Below, piece after piece: positions 15,079 to 20,082 of a stretch of 20,082 bases of DNA. The notes under the pieces were generated by a model. That model ran no database searches and was not told the origin of the DNA. It worked only from the letters and a program-made list of their open reading frames with translations. The stretch spans positions 11,817-31,898 of the forward strand of contig VAXR01000160.1 of assembly GCA_005885165.1 (NCBI GenBank), written 5' to 3'. The position numbers and the translations under genes are program-made. Every line of letters begins with the position of its first letter. Position 1 is the stretch's first letter. Source of the stretch: Actinomycetota bacterium (lineage in GTDB: Bacteria > Actinomycetota > Thermoleophilia > Solirubrobacterales > Thermoleophilaceae).

Positions 15079-17076
15079 GCGCACGGTCAGCCGGAAGCTC
15101 CGCGCGAGGCTGATCGGCTCGCGATTGCCGGCGCTGTCGATCGCGCTGGCGAGGATCCGCCAGCTGCCGCGCGGGAGCGTGATCGAGAACGGGACGTGCG
15201 CCCGCCAGCGGCGCTTCCCGTGCGCGCGCAGGAACAGGGGATCGCGGCAGCTACGGAAGCCCGTGAGCGACCCGCCCGGATCGAGGAAGTCGCACTTCTT
15301 CCCGCGTCCGAGGTGGGAGCCGCGGACCTTCGCGACGGCCACACGCACCGCCCGGATTCGTCCCACGCCCGGGATCAGGTTGGCGCTGTGGCAGCCGTTA
15401 TCGGTTGCGCGGCCCTTCAAGATCAGCACGTTGCCGTGCTTGAGGCCGACGGTGTTCTTTCCCGCGAAGCGCGAATGGGGTGGGTAGCGGTCGGGGCAGC
15501 CGCGTGGCGCGAGCGGTTTGCCGCTGCTGCGGCTGCACAGGGACGGGCCGCCGGTCTGGAGCGTCGCCCACGTGCCGGGGTTGTCCCCCTTCACGCGCTT
15601 GGGGTTGCTGCTCGTGTCGTTCGGGTTGTCGGGCGCATCGACCGCCGGCCACACGGAGTTGGCGCGGCAGTGGCTGTCGGCGGTGACGCCCCACACGTCG
15701 GGGGAGCGGCCGCAGGCCAGCCCGTTCACGATGCCCGAGGCCACGCTGAACTGCGTGGTGCAGGCGCCCATGAGCTCGCTCGCAGTGCCGACGTCGGTGG
15801 GGACCTTTGAGATCCGCGCGTGGAGCACGTGCGGATTCGCCGCGAACGCGTTTGTCGTCTCGGCTGCGGTCATGTGCCAGACCGGCTCGCGGCCCTTGCG
15901 CGCCTGCCCCTGCCAGAACTCGGTGATCAGCCGGCCCGGGTCGCCAGCCTGCATGTGGACGAGCACATTGCCGGGCGCCGTCTTGCTCGCCGGGACGAGC
16001 GTCCTCCCGGCCGACCACTTCATCGCCGAACCGGTGGCCGTCGGCTTCGCGAACTTGTACCTCACCCCCGCGCCGCTGTAGTCCGGGTACTTGCGCCCGA
16101 GCGGGCCCTCCGGATAGGCCACGTACACGTTGCCCGCGCGGTCGAGCCCGCCAGAGGCGACCTGCATGGACACGATCTGCCCGCTCTTGGCGTCGTCCAC
16201 CGCAAGCGAGTCGCTCCATGTGAGACCGAAGTCGTTCGACTGCGCGACCCAGACGCGTGTGGCGGCGACGATGTTGAACTCGAAGGGCTGCCCGCTGGCC
16301 GCCGTCGTACACCCGCCCGTGTCACCTGCGTCGGTGGGCGTCCCGCGCGTGGTCCATTCCGCGTAGACGCGCCCGTTCTGCCAGTTCACCCAGATAGCGC
16401 TCGGGCCGCCCGAGTCGGCGCACTGGAGGTCGGCGTAGGCGTCGGAGCCGGGGAGCGTGGTCGGCACCGGCGCGCCGAACGTGGCGCCGCCGTCGTTTGA
16501 GGCTGCGACGAACATGTTGTGGTTCCCCTGGCCCGAGAAGAGGTTGTGGTAGAGCAGGTAGACGCGCGGCTTGTGCGTCGAGGGGTCGTCCGGGCCGACC
16601 GCGAACCACTGCCGGTCCTGGTCGGCGGTTTGGGTGGTCCCCTTGCTCTGGGTCCACGTGCGTCCCCGGTTGTCGGTGAACGAGGTCGGGAAGTTGATGC
16701 CCGCGTCGTCCAGCTCGCTGGCGAGTACCCGGCCGGTGTGCATCGTCACCACGTCGACGTCGGGAGTGGCGCTCGTCTGCCCCGCGGGCGGATTCGCGGC
16801 GAGCTTCCAGTGCAGGCCGTCGCGCGAGCTCGTCACGACGGCCTCGTTGCCGGACTTGTCGCTGTTGGTGACGATCCAGCGGAGGTCGTGGGGGCCCACC
16901 GAGATCCGCGGCTCCGTCCACGGCAGGTTGGGGTTGACCTTGCCCATGACCTTCGTGCTGCGGAACCGCAGCGGGCTCGCGTCGGCGATCGCGACCTGGA
17001 CGACGAGCACCACCAGCGCGATAGCAAGGAGCCAGGCCCACGCGGGGCCGCGCGTCGTCCGGCGTCCGCCGCTCAT
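15076..17076 (-). CDS. Exported Asp-box (BNR/sialidase-superfamily) protein
   Basis: A 666-residue protein starting at ATG 17076. Residues 12-32 are a strongly hydrophobic N-terminal segment after MSGGRRTTRG, a signal peptide or signal anchor. Four Asp boxes mark a beta-propeller: SRDGLHW (84-90), TDNRGRTW (134-141), SNDGGATF (193-200) and SNDFGLTW (280-287). The rest of the propeller runs to about 480, and a Cys-containing C-terminal beta-sandwich-like domain follows (CRDPLFLRAHGKRRW near 612-626, then SAIDSAGNREP). The propeller resembles exo-alpha-sialidases and other secreted BNR proteins, but no full catalytic set could be assigned. The frame is open further upstream to 17301, but that extension overlaps the divergent regulator gene and precedes the hydrophobic segment, so it is not used. 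Probably extracellular or surface-anchored. Confidence 0.8.
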   Translation of the reverse strand: MSGGRRTTRGPAWAWLLAIALVVLVVQVAIADASPLRFRSTKVMGKVNPNLPWTEPRISVGPHDLRWIVTNSDKSGNEAVVTSSRDGLHWKLAANPPAGQTSATPDVDVVTMHTGRVLASELDDAGINFPTSFTDNRGRTWTQSKGTTQTADQDRQWFAVGPDDPSTHKPRVYLLYHNLFSGQGNHNMFVAASNDGGATFGAPVPTTLPGSDAYADLQCADSGGPSAIWVNWQNGRVYAEWTTRGTPTDAGDTGGCTTAASGQPFEFNIVAATRVWVAQSNDFGLTWSDSLAVDDAKSGQIVSMQVASGGLDRAGNVYVAYPEGPLGRKYPDYSGAGVRYKFAKPTATGSAMKWSAGRTLVPASKTAPGNVLVHMQAGDPGRLITEFWQGQARKGREPVWHMTAAETTNAFAANPHVLHARISKVPTDVGTASELMGACTTQFSVASGIVNGLACGRSPDVWGVTADSHCRANSVWPAVDAPDNPNDTSSNPKRVKGDNPGTWATLQTGGPSLCSRSSGKPLAPRGCPDRYPPHSRFAGKNTVGLKHGNVLILKGRATDNGCHSANLIPGVGRIRAVRVAVAKVRGSHLGRGKKCDFLDPGGSLTGFRSCRDPLFLRAHGKRRWRAHVPFSITLPRGSWRILASAIDSAGNREPISLARSFRLTVR

Positions 17077-17102
17077 CCCTGCCACCGGTCCCCTGCCACC
17101 GG
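17077..17102. promoter_or_regulatory. Direct repeat of CCCTGCCACCGG (14-nt period) at the propeller gene start
   Basis: CCCTGCCACCGG occurs at 17077-17088 and again at 17091-17102, separated by TC. The first copy touches the minus-strand ATG at 17074-17076, so on that strand GGCAGGG directly precedes the start and may act in ribosome binding. A tandem 14-nt spacing could be an operator, or the result of a small duplication. Confidence 0.5.
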
Positions 17103-17127
17103 CCGCGAGGGTACCCCGTTTGGGCAA

Positions 17128-17157
17128 TTGCCGTGCCAGGTGCCCACCGTTTAAATT
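17128..17157 (+). promoter_or_regulatory. Sigma-70-type promoter for the PucR-like gene, with GGCAATTGCC palindrome
   Basis: TTGCCG (17128-17133) and TAAATT (17152-17157) are separated by 18 nt, a good primary-sigma promoter reading toward the regulator, with a leader of about 28-40 nt. The palindrome GGCAATTGCC (17123-17132) overlaps the -35, a plausible operator position for autoregulation. This is the most A/T-rich patch near the two divergent genes. Confidence 0.55.
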
Positions 17158-17191
17158 ACCTTTAGCAAAGCGGCAGCGGGGGCTCGCCGCG

Positions 17192-17932
17192 ATGGAGGGG
17201 GACGTGATCGATTCGCAGGATGATCGCCGCCGGTCACTGGTCCGCGGGCTCATACAGGGCACGCTGCCCCCGGCGGAGGCCGCCGCGACCGCGCGGGCCA
17301 ACGGCCTGCTGCCCGGCGGCCGCTACCGGGCGATCCGGGCGCGGCCGGGCGGATCCGTCCAACCATTCGCGCTCGCGCGCGCCGTGGCGGCCACCGGCGG
17401 CGGCGCCGACGGGCGCGGCGCGGTGGCGACGGTGATCGAGGGCGACGTGGTGGGCATCGTGACGAGCGCGCCCGACGTGCCGGCCGGGGCGGTGGCGGGA
17501 CTCGGGGCCGTGGTCCCGCTCGCCGGGCTCGACAGCTCGTTCCGGCTGGCGACGCGCGCGCTCGAGACGGCGATCGCCTACGGGATCGAGGGCGCGGTCG
17601 ACATCGACGAGCTCTCGCTGCGGCCCGCGATCCTCACCGAGCCGCAGCTCGGCGAGCGCATGGTGGGCCGCTACCTCGATCCGCTGCGCCCGCTCGGCGC
17701 GTTCGGCGACACGCTCCAGCGGACCGTGCACGAGTACCTCGCGAGCGGGTTGCGCGTCCACCGGACCGCTGAGGTGCTCTACATCCACCCGAACACGCTG
17801 CGCTACCGGCTCGAGAAGTTCGAGGAGATCACGCGGGCCGACCTGCGCCGGATGCAGGACCTGCTCGAGCTCTGGTGGGCACTCGAGCGGCGGAAGCTGG
17901 ACGTGGCTCTGAATCGGTCCGAGTCGGAATGA
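17192..17932 (+). CDS. Short PucR/CdaR-type transcriptional regulator
   Basis: A 246-residue protein with the PucR C-terminal helix-turn-helix: about residues 176-235 hold TVHEYLASGLRVHRTAEVL and HPNTLRYRLEKFEEITR, the family signature. Residues about 44-150 (RYRAIRARPGG, VIEGDVVGIV, then the AIAYGIEG region) look like the CdaR GGDEF-like middle domain. The N-terminal ligand-binding domain usual in this family (400-550 residues in all) is absent. Two starts compete: ATG 17192, and GTG 17204 which has GGAGGGGG immediately upstream; the shorter form begins MIDSQDD. Family members sense small metabolites such as purines, sugars or amino acids; the ligand here is unknown. It is divergent from the exported Asp-box gene and may control it. 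Confidence 0.85.
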   Translation: MEGDVIDSQDDRRRSLVRGLIQGTLPPAEAAATARANGLLPGGRYRAIRARPGGSVQPFALARAVAATGGGADGRGAVATVIEGDVVGIVTSAPDVPAGAVAGLGAVVPLAGLDSSFRLATRALETAIAYGIEGAVDIDELSLRPAILTEPQLGERMVGRYLDPLRPLGAFGDTLQRTVHEYLASGLRVHRTAEVLYIHPNTLRYRLEKFEEITRADLRRMQDLLELWWALERRKLDVALNRSESE

Positions 17933-17953
17933 GCGCGCTTCAAACGCCGATAG

Positions 17954-17992
17954 GCGAGCGCCGTCGCCGGCGACACGCGAGCGCCGTCGCCG
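17954..17992. repeat. Direct repeat GCGAGCGCCGTCGCCG, 23-nt period, with GTCGCCGGCGAC palindrome
   Basis: The 16-mer is at 17954-17969 and 17977-17992. A 12-bp perfect palindrome GTCGCCGGCGAC (17963-17974) bridges the first copy and the spacer. AACGCCG (17943-17949) and CGGCGTT (18006-18012) form outer arms. The cluster lies just after the stop of the PucR-like gene and could fold as its terminator, although no U-run follows. Its right end touches element copy B. Confidence 0.5.
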
Positions 17993-18171
17993 ACGCGCTC
18001 AGCTCCGGCGTTCGGGGCTAACCGGCGCTGTCCGGTGGGGCAACGAAGGGGGAGCACCGAGGCTGCCGCGCTCCGTCCGTAACGGGAGTGTTACGCCGCG
18101 GCCCCGCCCGAAGCTCATCCGAGCGCGAGTCCATTGCCGTGCGCTATAGCACCCCTCATTCGACTCGCGCA
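17988..18171 (-). repeat. Duplicated intergenic element, copy B
   Basis: Reverse-orientation partner of 11745-11919. Block 1 is 18122-18171 (arms GCGCGAGTC 18123-18131 and GACTCGCGC 18162-18170, loop differing from copy A at two adjacent bases). The spacer is 25 nt (18097-18121) against 16 in copy A. The 109-nt block is 17988-18096; in this copy CGTAACACTCCCGTTACG forms a perfect 6-bp hairpin that one substitution disrupts in copy A. It lies 50 nt downstream of the LuxR gene on the same strand and runs antisense toward the end of the PucR-like gene. No open frame is conserved between the copies in a way that suggests a peptide. Confidence 0.8.
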
Positions 18172-18185
18172 ATCCCTGGGGCGAG

Positions 18186-18200
18186 CAGGCCCGCGGCCTG
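18186..18200 (-). terminator. GC hairpin CAGGCC-CGC-GGCCTG after the LuxR gene
   Basis: A perfect 6-bp stem with a 3-nt loop, about 20 nt after the stop of the response regulator gene on its own strand. The position suits a terminator, but no U-tract follows, as is common in high-GC actinobacteria. Confidence 0.3.
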
Positions 18201-18220
18201 GCCCACCCAGGCGGCGTGGC

Positions 18221-18916
18221 CTACAGGTTGTCCAGCAGCCCCAGGCGCTGCGCCCGCAGGATCGCCTCGGCGCGGTTGCGCGCGCCCATCTTCCGGTAGA
18301 GCGCGCTGGTGTGGTCCTTGACCGTGTGATGGGAGAGGAACAGGCGGCGCGCGATCTCGCGGTTGGTCGATCCCGCGGCTACCAGCTCCAGGACCTCGCG
18401 CTCGCGCTGGGTCAGGATGCTCCGCGCGGCACCGTTGTCCGGCTCGAAGAGGGTCATGCCGAGGCCGACCATGCGCGCTGCGCCGGCGATCTCGCGGGCG
18501 CCCCTGCGCTTCGAGACGAAGCCGGACGCGCCAGCGGCGCGGGCCGCGCGCGTCGAGATCCGGTCGCCCGAGGACATGAGGAGCATCCGCGTGCCGGGCG
18601 AGGCGCTGCGGAGCCGGGCGTACAGCTCGCCGACCGATCCGGTCGCGGCGGCGAGGTCGACCACCGCGACGTGCGGCGCGTGGCGCCGGGCGAGCTCGAT
18701 CGCCTCATCGGCGCTGTGCGCGGCGACGAAGCGCTCGACCCAGTGCTCGGCGGCCAGTAGCGTCTTGAAGCCCCAGTGGACCAGGTCCTGCCCGTCCAGG
18801 AGCAGGACGCGCAGGCGCCTGCCGTCGCCGGCAGGCAGCGTACGGCCCCGATCGATGGCCGGCCCCGGCTCCGTTCCCCCGCGCGCCGGGCTGGCGGCTC
18901 CCTCGTAGCTTGTCAT
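18221..18916 (-). CDS. LuxR/NarL-type response regulator with degenerate receiver
   Basis: A 231-residue regulator from ATG 18916. Residues about 34-155 are a receiver domain: strand LRVLLLDGQD with Asp41, the phospho-acceptor position Asp87 (VAVVDLA), Ser115 in LLMSSGD, and Lys136 (GFVSK). The usual second acidic residue of the Mg site is Gly42, so phosphorylation may be weak or absent. Residues about 166-228 are the LuxR helix-turn-helix (LTQREREVLELVAAGSTNREIARRL opens it; the recognition helix follows in HHTVKDHTSALYRKMG). No histidine kinase gene is adjacent. The first ~33 residues are a variable extension, so a later start is possible; GGGGGAG directly abuts the ATG, which is close for a ribosome-binding site. 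It is divergent from the Rrf2 gene (126 bp between starts). Confidence 0.9.
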   Translation of the reverse strand: MTSYEGAASPARGGTEPGPAIDRGRTLPAGDGRRLRVLLLDGQDLVHWGFKTLLAAEHWVERFVAAHSADEAIELARRHAPHVAVVDLAAATGSVGELYARLRSASPGTRMLLMSSGDRISTRAARAAGASGFVSKRRGAREIAGAARMVGLGMTLFEPDNGAARSILTQREREVLELVAAGSTNREIARRLFLSHHTVKDHTSALYRKMGARNRAEAILRAQRLGLLDNL

Positions 18917-19029
18917 CTCCCCCGAGGCAAGATGCCACAGCGGATCCCGCCTGCCAACGGGCAAAAGTCCAATCTTCGGGGCCGCTCGTAGGGGCGTCGC
19001 ACAACACCGGTTCATTCCGACTCGGCTGC

Positions 19030-19035
19030 TAGGTT
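19030..19035 (+). promoter_or_regulatory. Putative leaderless -10 box (TAGGTT) for the Rrf2 gene
   Basis: TAGGTT is followed by 7 nt and the GTG at 19043, and no Shine-Dalgarno precedes that GTG. Immediately upstream (19012-19025) is TCATTCCGACTCGG, a 14-mer that recurs inverted at 17919-17932, placed where an operator would overlap the promoter. Confidence 0.45.
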
Positions 19036-19042
19036 TTCTTCC

Positions 19043-19507
19043 GTGATCTTCTCAGCGAAGGCCGAGTACGGGGTGCGGCTCATGGTGGAGCTCGGTGCGC
19101 ACGACGGTGCGGAGCCGGTCGCCCTGAAGGCGATCGCCGAGGCCGAGGAGCTGCCGCTCTCCTACCTCGAGCACGTGGTCGCCGATCTGAAGCGGGCCGG
19201 GCTTGTGGTCTCTACTCGCGGCGCCCACGGCGGGTATCGCCTCGCGCGGCCGGCGGAGGAGATCGCCATGGACGAGGTCGTGCTGGCGCTCGAGGGCTCG
19301 ATCGCGCCGATGGAGTGCTTCGTCAACGTCCCCACCGAGCGGATCTTCTGCTCGCACGAGGGCGATGCAGGACGGGCGTGCTCCACCCGGCTTCTGTGGA
19401 TGCGGGTCCAGGGAGGGGTAATCAAGGCCCTGCAGGGCACCACGCTCGCCGAGCTCGTGGAGTTCGGCGCGCGGCACGAACGCGAGCCCGACACGGTCAC
19501 CGCCTAG
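19043..19507 (+). CDS. Rrf2-family regulator, probable Fe-S sensor of the suf operon
   Basis: A 154-residue winged-helix regulator. MIFSAKAEYGVRLMVEL is the classic Rrf2 start. The recognition region is SYLEHVVADLKRAGLVVSTRG (about 40-60), followed by the wing GAHGGYRLARP (60-70). Three cysteines (Cys92, Cys103, Cys113) lie where IscR, NsrR and RirA bind an iron-sulfur cluster, but the spacing (10 and 9 intervening residues) is wider than the 5 and 5 of IscR. It sits 22 bp upstream of sufC on the same strand, so it most likely represses or tunes its own operon according to Fe-S status. The GTG start is supported by the leaderless-type box. The name SufR or IscR is not assigned because the cysteine pattern is not diagnostic. 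Confidence 0.9.
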   Translation: MIFSAKAEYGVRLMVELGAHDGAEPVALKAIAEAEELPLSYLEHVVADLKRAGLVVSTRGAHGGYRLARPAEEIAMDEVVLALEGSIAPMECFVNVPTERIFCSHEGDAGRACSTRLLWMRVQGGVIKALQGTTLAELVEFGARHEREPDTVTA

Positions 19508-19529
19508 CGGGGAGCGGAACAGGAGACAG

Positions 19530-20082
19530 ATGGCAGAACTCGAGATGAGGAACCTTCACGTCCGCGCCGGGGAGCGCGAGATCCTCAAGGGCGTCGATCT
19601 GACGGTCTCGAGCGGCGAGATCCACGCGCTCATGGGGCCGAACGGGTCGGGCAAGTCCACGCTCGCCAACGCGATCATGGGGCACCCCAACTTCGAGGTC
19701 ACCGAGGGGCAGATTCTCCTCGACGGCACGGACCTGACCGAGGACGAGCCCGACGAGCGGGCGCGGATGGGCTTGTTCATGGCGTTCCAGTATCCGATCG
19801 CGGTGCCCGGGGTGACAGTCACCAAGTACCTGCGGACCGTGATGAACGCGCTCCGCGCGGAGGAGGGCGAGGACCCGGTGAGCCTGAAGGACTTCCGGAA
19901 GGCGGTCGAGGACGCGATGGAGCTCACCCAGGTGCCGAAGGAATTCTCGTCGCGCTACCTGAACGAGGGCTTCTCGGGCGGCGAGAAGAAGCGCATGGAG
20001 ATCCTCCAGCTCGCGCTGATCAGCCCGCGGATCGCGATCCTCGACGAGACCGACTCCGGCCTCGACATCGACGCGCTGCGGA
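19530..20082 (+). CDS. sufC: Fe-S cluster assembly ATPase SufC (3' partial)
   Basis: The ABC-type ATPase of the SufBCD scaffold that builds iron-sulfur clusters in the cytoplasm. 184 codons are inside the window; the gene runs off the end (usual length about 250-260). Walker A is GPNGSGKST (36-44), the Q-loop glutamine is Gln87 in MAFQYP, the ABC signature is FSGGEKKR (148-155), and Walker B is IAILDETDSGLD (168-179). LDETDSGLDIDAL is characteristic of SufC among ABC ATPases. The ATG at 19530 follows AGGAG (19521-19525) by 4 nt. It is cotranscribed with the Rrf2 gene, and sufB/sufD would be expected immediately downstream. Confidence 0.97.
   Translation, partial: MAELEMRNLHVRAGEREILKGVDLTVSSGEIHALMGPNGSGKSTLANAIMGHPNFEVTEGQILLDGTDLTEDEPDERARMGLFMAFQYPIAVPGVTVTKYLRTVMNALRAEEGEDPVSLKDFRKAVEDAMELTQVPKEFSSRYLNEGFSGGEKKRMEILQLALISPRIAILDETDSGLDIDALR

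Noticed and set aside
16571..17191. N-terminal extension of the PucR-like gene
   Set aside because: The extension is antisense to the exported Asp-box gene and lies upstream of a good promoter at 17128-17157; ATG 17192 or GTG 17204 is the start.
18917..19015. Longer N-terminus for the LuxR-type regulator
   Set aside because: The extension has no receiver-domain content and would run into the Rrf2 promoter region.

Overview
This is a chromosomal window from a very GC-rich bacterium, most likely an actinobacterium of the Thermoleophilia/Solirubrobacterales type. That placement is inferred from GC content, gene style, the Ohr and Rrf2-SufC genes, and several putative leaderless promoters with a TAnnnT box 6-7 nt before the start codon. 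No database search was possible. There are no rRNA or tRNA genes, no recognisable transposase, no CRISPR array and no phage genes.

Layout. 1-1287 is the 3' end of a gene that looks like the end of an HD-GYP-type domain followed by a hydrophobic stretch and a long Gly/Asn-rich repetitive tail. 1315-6325 is a rightward block: a short-chain dehydrogenase, then a penicillin-acylase-family gene and a translationally coupled exported glycoside hydrolase; the last two are frame-broken. 6414-8219 (minus) is a secreted sialidase-fold protein with a strongly basic N-terminal tract and lower GC than its neighbours. It is divergent from 8412-10836, an exported beta-propeller plus phosphoesterase gene, followed by an enoyl-CoA hydratase gene; both are also broken in frame. 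After a 439-bp gap come ohr (organic hydroperoxide resistance) and a convergent SrpA-type catalase-like peroxidase, which is divergent from a glutathione S-transferase-like gene. Next are a coiled-coil protein of unknown function, a large exported BNR/Asp-box protein (minus), a short PucR/CdaR-type regulator, a LuxR-type response regulator with a degenerate receiver (minus), and an Rrf2 regulator directly upstream of sufC, which runs off the end.

Themes. Many products are predicted to be exported (penicillin acylase, glycoside hydrolase, phosphoesterase, two Asp-box propellers), suggesting scavenging or surface modification. The centre carries peroxide and electrophile defence (ohr, catalase-like, GST-like), and the right end starts an iron-sulfur assembly operon (Rrf2, SufC), a process also sensitive to oxidants.

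Most noteworthy. (1) A non-coding element of about 175-184 nt occurs twice in opposite orientation (11745-11919 plus, 17988-18171 minus). Its 50-nt palindromic block is 48/50 identical, and it also has a variable spacer and a collinear 109-nt block. It matches no RNA or mobile element I recognise. (2) Four of the first seven genes each lose frame at a point where conserved family residues also appear to be missing. This pattern implies small deletions, quite possibly from assembly. (3) Five genes share the same leaderless-type promoter geometry. (4) A perfect 14-mer inverted repeat flanks the LuxR gene, and a variant of it is found inside the duplicated element.
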